Of a stretch of DNA of 64,000 nt, positions 32,626 to 44,441 are shown piece after piece (positions within the stretch are counted from its first letter, which is position 1; each line of letters begins with the position of its first letter). Origin of the DNA: Phallusia mammillata. Lineage: Eukaryota; Chordata; Ascidiacea; Phlebobranchia; Ascidiidae. Under the pieces are notes generated by a model, which saw only the letters and a list, made by a program, of their open reading frames with translations, was not told the DNA's origin and ran no database searches. The stretch is taken from NCBI GenBank assembly GCA_003260075.1, contig QLIY01000142.1, positions 139,909 through 203,908 of the forward strand, in the 5' to 3' direction. The position numbers and the translations under genes are program-made.

Positions 32626-33037
32626 TTGTAGGACCTGAAGATGCCATTAGGCGAAATATATATATTCCAAGATATTCATTTTCAGATTTCGTTACTTGCA
32701 AAATACTTTTCATTCTTAGTTATTTAATTAAATAAGCGGTGATCGTCAATGACAATGCTGCCTGTTGAAGGGTCAGATGCTGTTGTGTTCAAATGCTCTT
32801 AGTGGAACCATTTAATAGTGTATTTTGAACATCGCAGATGTCGTCACCTCACTGTATGCAGCTCGATATACAAGGATCAGGGAAGACAAGTAAAGACATT
32901 TGTAAATCGAACGATTTGTCGCTGAAAACTATTTACAGTCACGAGAGGTTATTCACATCATACAAATTTATATCATTATATCATAGCACATTAATAAATT
33001 TCGACCTCAAACCCGGTCCGAGCACAAAAGTATAAGT

Positions 33038-33960
33038 NNNNNNNNNNNNNNNNNNNNNNNNNNNNNNNNNNNNNNNNNNNNNNNNNNNNNNNNNNNNNNN
33101 NNNNNNNNNNNNNNNNNNNNNNNNNNNNNNNNNNNNNNNNNNNNNNNNNNNNNNNNNNNNNNNNNNNNNNNNNNNNNNNNNNNNNNNNNNNNNNNNNNNN
33201 NNNNNNNNNNNNNNNNNNNNNNNNNNNNNNNNNNNNNNNNNNNNNNNNNNNNNNNNNNNNNNNNNNNNNNNNNNNNNNNNNNNNNNNNNNNNNNNNNNNN
33301 NNNNNNNNNNNNNNNNNNNNNNNNNNNNNNNNNNNNNNNNNNNNNNNNNNNNNNNNNNNNNNNNNNNNNNNNNNNNNNNNNNNNNNNNNNNNNNNNNNNN
33401 NNNNNNNNNNNNNNNNNNNNNNNNNNNNNNNNNNNNNNNNNNNNNNNNNNNNNNNNNNNNNNNNNNNNNNNNNNNNNNNNNNNNNNNNNNNNNNNNNNNN
33501 NNNNNNNNNNNNNNNNNNNNNNNNNNNNNNNNNNNNNNNNNNNNNNNNNNNNNNNNNNNNNNNNNNNNNNNNNNNNNNNNNNNNNNNNNNNNNNNNNNNN
33601 NNNNNNNNNNNNNNNNNNNNNNNNNNNNNNNNNNNNNNNNNNNNNNNNNNNNNNNNNNNNNNNNNNNNNNNNNNNNNNNNNNNNNNNNNNNNNNNNNNNN
33701 NNNNNNNNNNNNNNNNNNNNNNNNNNNNNNNNNNNNNNNNNNNNNNNNNNNNNNNNNNNNNNNNNNNNNNNNNNNNNNNNNNNNNNNNNNNNNNNNNNNN
33801 NNNNNNNNNNNNNNNNNNNNNNNNNNNNNNNNNNNNNNNNNNNNNNNNNNNNNNNNNNNNNNNNNNNNNNNNNNNNNNNNNNNNNNNNNNNNNNNNNNNN
33901 NNNNNNNNNNNNNNNNNNNNNNNNNNNNNNNNNNNNNNNNNNNNNNNNNNNNNNNNNNNN
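33038..33960. other. Assembly gap (923 N)
   Basis: All bases unknown. Any frame reported across it is meaningless. It could hide the missing TM1-TM2 exon of the GPCR that ends at 30059. Confidence 0.99.
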
Positions 33961-35439
33961 GAAAAGGTTGACGTGCCTCTATAATCTTATTTGGCGTCAA
34001 TTTGTGTCACTGAATAGGTTTAAATCAAAGTACAATTAGAGATCCACTGCCTCCATTACTATACAATAGATAGCCTTTATTGCATGACAACTATCAAGAA
34101 TGCAATTGTTTGCGCACTATCGTAATGTTTTCTGTCTTGTCTGTATGTCACAAACCGTCTTTGGATCGTTGTTATGTGTAATTTTGCATACCTAATAAGC
34201 TAAAATTCTGTAAATCAACTTTCGTATTGCTAAAATACACCTTCAGGCTAAAGGTCCGCGAGTCCTCGATATAATGGCCAAGCGACCGTTTTGAAAAAAC
34301 AATGAAAAAGTTTGAAAACCACTAAGTTAGAAAGTTGTTACATTAAAAAGAATCGTGACTGCACTATAGTGTACTATAAGAAACAATGGTTTTGCATTTT
34401 TCCTATAGCATTTTTTGATTTTTATAGGGCCGCGAAATATCAAAATAATTGCAACGGGTCCACCAGGCAAATTTTTTAGAAAAGTTTGGGAACCGCTGCT
34501 GTATACTGTACCTTATACTATATACTGTAATAAATTACAATCGTACAACACAACGTGGCATTACAGTACATTGTCACGTCACAAGGCTATTTTTACAACC
34601 AACCCTCGCTATTATGCCACTTTCTCTCGGTCCCAAAGGGTGGCATAGTATAAAAGTTTGACTGTATACAGTTACGGAATGTTAACATGTTTTAAAAAAA
34701 ATTGCAAAAAAGAAGCATAATTGAAACACATTGTTAATACAAACACTTTTTCAGCATAATAGCATGATATAGGGGCATCCAATCAAAATATTTCGGTTAA
34801 ACATAGTTCTACACTTAGTGACTAGATTATTTCTCTGTTTCTCATGCAATTCCAGTTGTACACATATATGGCGTACCGCAAAACCCAGCTTGAAAAAAAA
34901 ATATTAGGTGGACAAACACGCCTTATTAGATTGAAGCTACACATTTATTACACAAAGCCGTTTTGTATCAAAAGAATCAAAATTAGATATATTTATTATG
35001 AGTTATCCATTTAGCAATTTGTCCTCATCTGACTTTGCTAAAAACTTAACATTTTCTATACACTGTCACAAGCCAATAACTTCAATAACTATCAGCGCCG
35101 TGCTCTGCAAAAATGTGCGCATCCTTAATCTGTAGGCCTACTTGATTTAACCATCGTAAACGTAGATTTTACAGAAACTTACTTAAAAGTTTGTTTTTGG
35201 CTCTTATCAAAGTTGTTTGAGTTTGACACCCCTGAAATAGATTAGTGGCCTTTAACCTTATATGTATCACGTACAACCTGAATACTTTTTCTATCGCTGC
35301 GTACCACCTAAACCTTGTTTGAATGGGTAGACGAAGAGATAGGACTATTTTCTCTTTTTCTCTGGCTGATCAATTGGGTCAGAAGAGTTGCAATCATCAA
35401 TTTGATTTTCGACAGAAAGCTACTAGTGGACCACCTAGN
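33961..35439. other. Repeat-derived intergenic DNA
   Basis: No gene recognised. It contains hAT end fragments: AAGTTTGAAAACCACTAAG near 34310, AGTTTGGGAACCGCTG ending at 34498, GTTTGACACCCCTGA near 35223, and a GCGTACCACCTAAACC stretch like the element at 30394. It ends at a single N (35439) with a hard sequence break. Confidence 0.5.
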
Positions 35440-35764
35440 GAGCATCGGCAGAAGACTTTTGGCGAGAGAGCAAGATGTAGAAAAGAGGCGGAAAAACGAA
35501 GTTGGTAGCTGTGATGGTTGTACCGCCCACTAGCGAAAGAATTACGCCGAACTTGGGAATACTGAGAGCGACAAAGAGCACAAGGATCATTGTGCAACTT
35601 CGGATAGCACAACGCTTCACAGAAAACTCTAAAAACACAACAAACACTGGTAATACCTGCTGTTAAAACTGTTGTTTCGCTTGAGGTAAATGACTCCAAA
35701 GTGACAGACAGTAGTGTACTGATTTGTCGAATTTATTAGTTTAGAAAGCAAACCCAAGTGCTTA
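35440..35764 (-). pseudogene. Partial copy of the last AAAP transporter exon plus its upstream intron
   Basis: Matches 37498-37822 with no difference I can see over 325 bases. It carries the first 189 bases of the last exon and the intron before it. It begins directly after the single N at 35439 and ends where hAT-derived DNA starts. Identity without divergence next to an N suggests a misplaced contig end; a very recent real duplication is the alternative. Confidence 0.75.
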
Positions 35765-36573
35765 CCGCGGGCCGTAGTTTGCCCACCCCTGACCTAGAGA
35801 GATCCACTAGTAGTACGCGTACCACAGGTTGAGAAGCACTGGTCTAGATAGAAGCTGTAATGCGTAAAATAGGCGTTTTTTGTTCTTTTTTAATTGTCTA
35901 ACTCAGGGGTGGGGAACCTGCGGCCTAAAGGCCGCATGCGGCCTTTTAGGGCACTAAGTGCGGCCTTTGATATCAAAACACATTTTAGGATGTTGATATT
36001 ACAGACTGCACCAGGCGCTGAAAAGTAGACAGAAACGTATTTTTCGATCTTTATTCCACGATTACTATTTGATTAGTTCTAGGACAGCGGTTTTCAAATT
36101 AGAGCCAAACGATCCCATAGTGATTTACATGGCGATTTCCGTAGTACTACCAAGACCCCCCCCCCCCCCGCATGCGGCCCGCGGGCCGTAGTTTGCCCAC
36201 CCCTGACCTAGAGAGATCCACTAGTAGTACGCGTACCACAGGTTGAGAAGCACTGGTCTAGATAGAAGCTGTAATGCGTAAAATAGGCGTTTTTTGTTCT
36301 TTTTTAATTGTCTAACTCAGGGGTGGGGAACCTGCGGCCTAAAGGCCGCATGCGGCCTTTTAGGGCACTAAGTGCGGCCTTTGATATCAAAACACATTTT
36401 AGGATGTTGATATTACAGACTGCACCAGGCGCTGAAAAGTAGACAGAAACGTATTTTTCGATCTTTATTCCACGATTACTATTTGATTAGTTCTAGGACA
36501 GCGGTTTTCAAATTAGAGCCAAACGATCCCATAGTGATTTACATGGCGATTTCCGTAGTACTACCAAGACCCC
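35765..36573. repeat. 395-bp tandem duplication of hAT-derived sequence
   Basis: 35765-36159 recurs at 36179-36573, apparently identical, with a 14-base C run (36156-36169) at the junction. The unit contains GGGCCGTAGTTTGCCCACCCCTGA (the end of one hAT family) and the left end plus left flank of the element at 36318. Because the flank is copied too, this is a duplication or an assembly error, not two insertions. Confidence 0.8.
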
Positions 36574-36925
36574 AAGGTTCTAAAATGTTACTTTAGTTGC
36601 AAAAGAACAATTGTTTGCGCATAATCGAATGTCTTAAACTTGTCTGTGATGTCACACGGTGCTCTTAGATCATTGATGTTTGTAAACAAGCGAGTTTCTA
36701 GGTTAAATAAATCCTGTAGTTAAGATTGAAATGTAGTAATTAGGGATTATATTTAGCTCGGACCGTAAGTGCTACAACTCTACAAGGGATTTGCAAAACG
36801 ACAATTCTGTATGTCACGAAATTTGAACACCACTGTCCTTCGCCTGGGAAATAGTCTATGCGGCCTAAACGACTGTTGATAAACCGTTTGGTGGCCTTTA
36901 TAAACAAAAAGGTTCCCCACCCCTG
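36318..36925. mobile_element. hAT-like non-autonomous element (TIR CAGGGGTGGGGAACC)
   Basis: Starts CAGGGGTGGGGAACCTGCGG and ends GGTTCCCCACCCCTG. Flanks GTCTAACT (36310-36317) and GTCTTACT (36926-36933) are a 7/8 match for an 8-bp target duplication. The interior has no transposase frame. A diverged, right-truncated relative lies in POT1 at about 48799-49282. Confidence 0.8.
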
Positions 36926-37204
36926 GTCTTACTCTAAATGATCGAGTGCTACATTTGACAATACTTGGCAATTGTTCTTGGTTAAGGAACTGTACTTGAT
37001 ATTAAAAGCAAACAAATAGAACAATTGCTTTAAAAGTCTTTGCATTGCACTGTACACGATTTGACAGTGAAAAACATAAGCGGGTGATCGAGAGGTTGAA
37101 CGTTATTGTTCGACAATCAATTGCAACAAGGTTTGCGTCATATTCGCTTCAGCTTTACGCAGTAAAAGACGTACCCATTCGATTGACAAATTAACATTGA
37201 TGAG

Positions 37205-40200
37205 TTAGGGATCAGCAATGCCCCAGTTTGCATAGCAAGGGACAGAAAAGCCGGCCGAGCCGTTAATGAGAGACGCCAGTACCGAATAAGTCGAAGCAAC
37301 CCCACCAACGATACCGACCAATATAATCTCTATGAGCATGATTTTTACGTGCAATGGAATATCAAATGTAGTCCATGGGATGTCAGATGGTCCGTTTGAA
37401 GCTGGTCGTTTCGCTTGAGGATAATCTTCATCTCCTTCACGGACTTCTTGGGTCCCAGAGTCCCAGTCCTCCTTATTCCACTGGGGTGGAGTACCATGAG
37501 CATCGGCAGAAGACTTTTGGCGAGAGAGCAAGATGTAGAAAAGAGGCGGAAAAACGAAGTTGGTAGCTGTGATGGTTGTACCGCCCACTAGCGAAAGAAT
37601 TACGCCGAACTTGGGAATACTGAGAGCGACAAAGAGCACAAGGATCATTGTGCAACTTCGGATAGCACAACGCTTCACAGAAAACTCTAAAAACACAACA
37701 AACACTGGTAATACCTGCTGTTAAAACTGTTGTTTCGCTTGAGGTAAATGACTCCAAAGTGACAGACAGTAGTGTACTGATTTGTCGAATTTATTAGTTT
37801 AGAAAGCAAACCCAAGTGCTTAATTATGTTCGGTTTATTTAAACCATGAATCGGTGTTATTAGATTTTAACAACTTTGATATCCTAACAAAAAAAGAAAG
37901 AAGAAATTATTTTAGCTACATTTAATGTATTTAAATCTTTTTTACCACAAGCAAAATCACTCAACTGTTTTCAAGCTTAAACAACAAATCCAGAGCCTGA
38001 TTGATCGGGTTTATAACGATGAGGAAAGCCATAAATAAGTGTGACGTGATAAGGATGATAACAGTGTACAGAATTCCGCCTTTTGCCATTTCGTTTAAAA
38101 TGTTGCTGTCCTTCATCGCATCACCAATGACAACCATGCCAGTGACAGATACAGGAAGGTACAGGGAAAGAACACCTGTTTAAATTGCATGGGTGTAAGT
38201 AAAAAATTAAACATATATTTTTACGAAATTTGAATAAATAAATAAATATACAGCTTGACGGAAAGGAATGGACAGAAACCAATTTCAAGCGCCAAAACAA
38301 TTAGGTTCCAAAGGTCCATAGTTATTTTGAAATATTTATCTTGTTGCTAATGCAAGGAAACTCTTTTATTGAACGCAAATCAGCTACCCCAAAGTTAGTT
38401 TGTTTTGCGGAAACAGTATTGGTATAATTGTTTTGTTGATTGGTTGTGAAACTGTACTTCTTTTATACACACAGAATACAGATTTGGACCGAATTAAACC
38501 GAGGTTATGGCCGAAACCAAACGTCAGAATATTTGCCAACGAAAAATTGGCAAATGGAAAACTTCGGTGCATTATGATTGGAAACGACTATAATTATCAC
38601 TTCTCAAGTTTCACATAATAAAGATAAAAAGAATAAAACGGCCTCGTTCGATTTTAATTTGGCTGAGTAAACTTGTTTATTTTTTATTTCTTACTCATGA
38701 TTCCGATCACCACAGCGACAGGGAATTTGTCAGGATTCTTCATGTCCACTTGAATTGTTGGAAAACAACTTGCACCCCCGAACGCGAACAGGATTGTTCC
38801 GAATGCGTTGAAGAAACCAGAAAAAGATGGATTGTTGTGTGTCACTGGCCCGTCTACTTCCATCTGCATTTGTATAATAAACTGTTACAGCCGCAAACCA
38901 AACAACTTTACAAACGCTAAATTAGGTTAGATTAGGGGTACACAACCAGGGCAGAGACGAGTTTATGCAGCCGTGAACATGCATCTGGCAGTCGTGACGT
39001 AAATAAACCTGCTTTGCTGAAAATTGTGATTTCAAAACTGCTCTAAATAGATTTAGTGGGTCTGGAAGGAGTATACCAGCCCAATAACCACATGAGTCAG
39101 ACTTTGTAGCCTATTGTGTGCAAAAAATACGAAACAAATGTCACTACATATATGTTGACGTCATAAAGTAAACCGTTAATACGGTTCATAAAGTTAGAAA
39201 ATAATCTAGGCTTTCAGGCGCCGTTAGATGATATATATGAGATAAACCCATTTCTTTACATTAGTAATATTGAAACAAGCAGACCTTGGCAGACGTTGGT
39301 AAAATAAGGATCTGCGATGCGGCCGTCAAAGCGAAAAGGCTGTGCACCCCTGGGTTAGATTGAAGAAAATGCAGAATAACTGTTTATCGCTAGTTATATA
39401 TGTGACGACTTTTTGTGTATGAATATGAGATTTTTATCACTCTCCAAGCTACAATTACTTTTGTGTCGTTTCTAAATTTTTGGAAGATAATTCTAAACCC
39501 ATGTACTGAACATTTTAAATATCAATTTATACACTATACTGAGCATCATTGAACAAATTAAGTACCACATTCTCCTTTAATCAAGTTTGCATTTGCGCTT
39601 GACAGATCGTGCGTCAAAGGTAGTCATGTGATGACTTTGGTTAATTAACAATGCAAATCGGAGGCCCACAAAACTACAAAGGCAAAATTCTTCAACACGA
39701 CTTTCTATATTCAGACATCGTGCTCGTATTTTGCAAAAAGTTAAAAAAACATATGTTTTAAATCTCATTTTTACTGACTATGGCAAGTCCAATGACGATA
39801 AGTATTCCACCAACAGTGGTTGTTGCTGCTGCAATCATTCCAGCTTGCCAGAAATCCTTCGGTGTTCCCAACCACGTAAGTGGTATAAGAAGGGCAGCTA
39901 TGATCATAATCCAATAACAAGCGTGCATGTTCACGTGACCAATGCTCTGGATTAGGTTGGAAATGTTTCCAGAGATTAGAAGCAGGAACACAGTGGCTGC
40001 GTTAAATATAGTTTCATAATGTTACGAGTTAAAATTTATTTACGTTTGTGCCCCTGAGTGTCAAACATTGCAGTGTTCAAATAAAACTAACATCTCCATA
40101 CCTTGGCTATAAATGCTAAATTTGATACTTACAAAATATCGTCGTAATGTGTAATGTAAAATGCTTCACAATAAGATTCTTTTGCAATATTTGAATAAAT

Positions 40201-42452
40201 TAAGCAAGATAGATTATCATAACGTGGTGACTTGGCTTTGTTACACAAATCCCTATGTAAGAACGACTTCCGCCAAGAAAATATTTTATAGATGCGTAAA
40301 ACGCATTCTGTGTCGATTATTGCTCGCGTGTTGAGGCTTGCCCACCTTAGTTTTTAATGCCAATGTCATTAATGCTTAAGTCTAATACCGATTTCAAATT
40401 TTAACTGTATAGGGTAGAACTGGCCTTAACTCATTTCTTAAAGGGCTAACGAACTCTGGGTAACTGACTTAGAAAACAAAATGCTTAACTTGGAACATGT
40501 CAATAAAAGAAACAAAACTATTTATTAGATAAAGTTCATACATTTTAAAAACAAAACAATTGACGTTTAGCGTATTTTGTAACCCCACTAGTGTCAGTGC
40601 TCGTGTCCAAAGCGGATACTATATTATCCTGGTTACAAGGCCAACAGGCGTTTGCTATATGAATTCCGATTAGTGTCTTCTGTACTCTTAAGACTTGTAA
40701 TTCCACTTCGTAACCTATTTGTACGCAATACAACATGAAACTTACCTCCTCCAAAGAGAGTTGCTACGATACAGAAATGCGTTGCATATTCCCCCCACTT
40801 GCCAGCTGCCCGATATGCGATGGCCGGGTAAGGGTCAGCCACAAAATAGCTGTACTGTGGATATCGCATGCGCAGTACGGTCCAGCATTTGCCCAGGATA
40901 CTGCCCGTGTAAGCAGACAGACAGCCACAAATGATGAGAAGAGGAATTCCTACAAAAGATGTGTTTATTCAGTTGTCATGAAAATATTCTACAAAAAATT
41001 TACTGTTTCACCCACTAAAAAGTTTTCTAGGTATTTTAAAAAACCAATAAACACTGATTAGTAAAAAAACAACAAATAAAAAACCAAGCTTCTAAAATAA
41101 TCAAGCGAGTTTTCTCAAACAGAAATACGAATCTAAATCGTAAATTAACACCAAAAGTACAAACTCGTTGTTAATTCGGAAAATCATGTCACTATTAACA
41201 ACAAAATTTGTACAGTGACATTGTAAAGAGGTATTTCTGCCTTTGGAAATTAATAGGACTTGCGTGAGTTTATCGCAGCACGGGTTACCGGTCGATGTTT
41301 TGTGAGGCGGCGCTCGTAGAATAGCGTCAATAATGCGAGGGCGGCTGTAACCTTCGCCATTTGTTTGCACAAGTTTTGTGGCGCCCAACTTGGTAGCTCA
41401 ACAACATGAAACGCTCGGGTCTTCAACGGTGCCCAAAAACTGCATCATGTGATACGACAAACTGGCTTCTGACTGTCTGTCTGTGTCGCCTTCATTTACT
41501 TCCTTTTTAGGCTTTTAGTGCGGACGTTTATGTACGATTCTATTGTTAAAGTTGATGTTGTGAAATATTATAACCCGACGCTATTCTACACAGACCGATA
41601 CCAAAAAGTTACCTTTTGCAAAAAACAGAATTACTTGTATGTGTGAATGCTTTTAGAGCCTTAGACCGACTTGATTCTGTATTACGTCTTCAATCGGCCT
41701 GACGTACTATGACTTATGCATAAATGTGCCGTGACGCATTGACGTCATACATGAACATTTCAGGCCTGATTTATTTTAGTGTTTCAATGGGGCTTTTGGT
41801 GTTTGTTGATTGCTGTTTTTCACATGCAAATTCATGACAAAACAGTTTGATTGCTGTGAAGCAGAGTTGCAAGTCGGGCCGGGCTTTTCGGGCCAGGTTC
41901 GGGCCGGGTTCGGGCCGGGTTCGGACTTAGGTATTTGTGAGAAAACGGGCTTAAAACGGGCCTGACTTTACGTTCCGTGTCCGCCATTGTTTTTTTAAAT
42001 AAAATCATTCAGCTAAGTAACAATTCTCTGGCTTTGACCTAATGCCCACCCTCCTCTAAAACGTATTGTTAACCCCATTGTCTACTATTGTTCATTGTGT
42101 TTGTTGTCTTTCTCTTTTTTCTTTCTCATCCTTTGTTGCAAGGCTTTCTTGGATAGGCCTGTCAATCAAAATTTCGGGCCTAAACGGGCTTTGNCGGGCT
42201 TCGGGCTTCGGGCTTCGGGCTTCGGGCTTCGGGCTTCGGGCTTCGGGCTTATACTTTCGGGTTCGGGCCGGGTTCTGGCCGGGTTCGGGCTCAGATTTCC
42301 GGCCCGCTTGCAACTCTGCTGTGAAGTATGGATACTATTGTACCTGCCCAACCAGCATCCACTAGCGCTTTTGGTAGAGCCAGAATTCCACTTCCACACA
42401 TTGTACCAACGATGAAAACAGCTGCCACACTCACGGAAAGTCCTTTTCTTTC
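37205..42452 (-). CDS. Amino-acid transporter of the AAAP (Aa_trans) family, lacks only the N-terminal exon
   Basis: Exons on the - strand: 42344-42452, 40746-40949, 39779-39996, 38695-38863, 37969-38175, 37205-37686; phases agree, 462 residues then TAA. The first exon seen has SVAAVFIVGTMCGSGILALP, the typical TM1 of AAAP carriers. Later segments: IPLLIICGCLSAYTGSILG (TM2), ISNLIQSIGHVNMHACYW, FGTILFAFGGASCFPTIQVD (conserved FAFGG..FPTIQ), VLSLYLPVSVTGMVVIGDAM, and in the last exon further helices such as ILVLFVALSIPKFGVILSLV. About eleven membrane helices are expected, driven by proton or sodium gradients in this family. Substrate cannot be told. The start exon was not identified; a frame beginning MTFEMSDQ near 43108 lacks a donor in the right phase. 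A hAT element abuts the first donor. Confidence 0.82.
38933..39352. mobile_element. hAT-like MITE with perfect 8-bp target duplication GGTTAGAT
   Basis: 420 bp with ends (T)AGGGGTACACAACC and GGCTGTGCACCCCTG. GGTTAGAT is found exactly at 38925-38932 and 39353-39360. It lies in the transporter intron between the exons at 38695-38863 and 39779-39996. Confidence 0.85.
41100..41400. other. GC-richer stretch within a transporter intron
   Basis: On the - strand a 95-codon frame begins MGATKLVQTNGEGYSRPRII at 41388. It lies between two transporter exons that already join in phase, so it is not required by that gene. It could be an alternative exon, a repeat fragment or chance. Confidence 0.2.
41660..41770 (+). 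repeat. SINE-body repeat copy
   Basis: GACCGACTTGATTCTGTATT and the following GTGCCGTGAC and TTTCAGGCCTGAT match 13561-13705 with substitutions. It is a diverged member of the same family as the SINE at 7118-7320. Confidence 0.5.
41862..42318. mobile_element. hAT-like MITE with perfect target duplication CTGTGAAG and internal heptamer array
   Basis: 457 bp with ends CAGAGTTGCAAGTCGGGCC and GGCCCGCTTGCAACTCTG. CTGTGAAG is present exactly at 41854-41861 and 42319-42326. The interior holds GGGTTCGGGCC words and a tandem array of CGGGCTT (about 8 copies, 42195-42250) next to a single N at 42194. The right end is only about 25 bases from the 5' splice site of the transporter exon 42344-42452. Confidence 0.88.
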
Positions 42453-43935
42453 CTGTACATTAAAATAGAACGATTTGTGTGCGTTGAACTTAAATATACT
42501 TGTTACATCAATTGCTTGAGTGGTTCGTTCTATTTATGTGGTTAAATGATTGCAATTAAGCACGTTGTAGGCTATGCTTTAAAAGTGATGCGCAATTTAC
42601 AAAGTTGCCAGATATTCATGCACATATGTTATTTTTAAGAAATTTAAGCCCAAATTTATATTTAACATCCTGATTTATTGGAATAGGAAGTTTTATTGAA
42701 AAAGGAATGTTTTTTTGGCAAAAATAATTAATTTGATCAAATGAATTTATATTTAACTGTTAAATCCCGTAGTCGCACACAATAGCAAAGATACATGTAG
42801 CTAACCGCATTGGCATTTACATAATTGCAAGTTGAAAAGTTAACGACACTTTTCAAGGAAGCGTGCGTGTAGCAGAAATCAGCTTGTACTCAATCACACA
42901 GTGACAGTCACTTTGTTTTGTGTTTGCAATTACGCTTCCCATGATGCATGTATATTTACTGGGCGACACTGTTTTGTTTGTCCCTGTAAATCCCTCAATG
43001 CATGCGTGTTGTTGTTTTATAATTAATGTTTAATCTCAGCACTTCCCATGGCGAGTTGTTCTGCATCAGCAGTAGGTAGTATTGTCGCTTGATCGCTCAT
43101 TTCGAATGTCATACACTCAATAAGCAAAAATATTGGATTCCTTTGATTTCTTTACATCGGCTATTATCATATATTTTATTTCAATCACCTAGGCAAAAAA
43201 GCTCAATCTGTCAACAAAAGTAATAAAAATCAATTTGTCAAAACAATATCCAGCAGTGCCAACTATCATACTAATTGCCTGGAAACATGCATCATTAAAA
43301 TATCTACCAAATGCCTTATAAAATAAACTACGCTGGCTACTTGTACAGTTGCTCTACCTGCAGTAAGGTTAGATCTGCTCAAAAACCGCACTATTCGGAA
43401 ACAAATGTCCGTCAAATGAACTGCACAAAGCACTGCATTCGTGACTGAATCACGTGCGCTTACGTCAGGTCTTTCACCCAAGCTGCGTCTCTTTTAAGTT
43501 TTAACGACTTCGCAACAGGGGCAATGCGGAAGTGTGCGTATGGAGTTCTGTTCGAATGTCGACTGGAAATTATTGCGTCACAATTGGTGCGCACATGAAA
43601 CACGTCACGTGGTTGGAAGGCAATCAACGCTGCGTCAATGAACGGTACAATTATGAAATGAATATGAAATGCCCTTGTTTATATACAACCTGTGTAAACA
43701 GGCTTATAAGCCTACTTACACATTTTTTACTACAAACGCAAAATATACACTCTAATACCCCCAAAACCCGAATACAATTATATACTCTAATATAAACGCA
43801 GTTACCTCATTTTTTCCCTAATAATTAAGCGTTTAAACCAGCGAAAACTTATTGTAGCGAACAAGCAAACGTTAGTAGTATTGCAAATAACGTCATAAGC
43901 ATACAACATTGCTTATCCAATTTAAATGTCTTAAC
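42453..43935. other. Non-coding, between transporter and POT1
   Basis: No convincing exon. It should contain the 5' end and promoter of the transporter (- strand). Two candidate N-terminal frames (near 43108 and 43481) fail, for lack of a donor in phase or of an ATG respectively. Confidence 0.4.
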
Positions 43936-44245
43936 CAGGGGTCGGCAAACTTTTAGGTGACGCGTGCCAGTTTACTTGTTATTTCCATGTGTTAATGACC
44001 TCCCGTGCCAAAGTTTTTCTAAATAATAGTGGTTCGTGGCAGTGGATATCAATAACAAAAAGAAAGCAGAGTGTTTTGTGTATAAAAGGCTGAATTTTAA
44101 GACAATGGCATGATAAAAACTGAAAACAATCAGTGTAACAGGTTCAGTTGTTACTCCAATATCAACGCGCAAATCGATTGGCGTGCCCATGAAAAACCAC
44201 CTCGCGTGCCAACCTTGGCCGCGTGCCAGATGTTGCCGACCCCTG
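43936..44245. mobile_element. hAT-like MITE (TIR CAGGGGTCGGCAA)
   Basis: 310 bp with ends CAGGGGTCGGCAAACTTTT and TGTTGCCGACCCCTG, and GCGTGCCAG words near both ends. No exact 8-bp target duplication was found. It lies about 200 bases upstream of the POT1 start codon, so it may sit in the promoter. Confidence 0.65.
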
Positions 44246-44441
44246 TAACTTGCTAGAATTAAAGGCAATCGACAAACCTTGAAAAAAGGCAAAGTGCAGC
44301 CCTAATAAAATCATTTACGTTTTTACGATTTTTATGTTTTGCTATTGGGAAAGTCCCATGTAAAATCTGGCGGGGTTTTAATTCTTAAACTTCTCTGTCT
44401 CTTCTTGTTTGCAATTTAAATTGTTTACGTTGAAATCTGTC

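Noticed and set aside
32838-33035. Small frame MSSPHCMQLDIQ
   Set aside because: Runs into the gap, no family match and no exon-like boundaries.
32981-34000. 339-codon frame
   Set aside because: Almost entirely unknown residues across the N gap.
42195-42250. Possible CRISPR-like or minisatellite array
   Set aside because: Contiguous heptamers with no spacers inside a eukaryotic MITE; a simple tandem amplification.
43266-43481. First exon of the AAAP transporter ending LGERPD|GTAAGC
   Set aside because: The donor phase would fit, but there is no ATG in frame; a stop precedes the short stretch.
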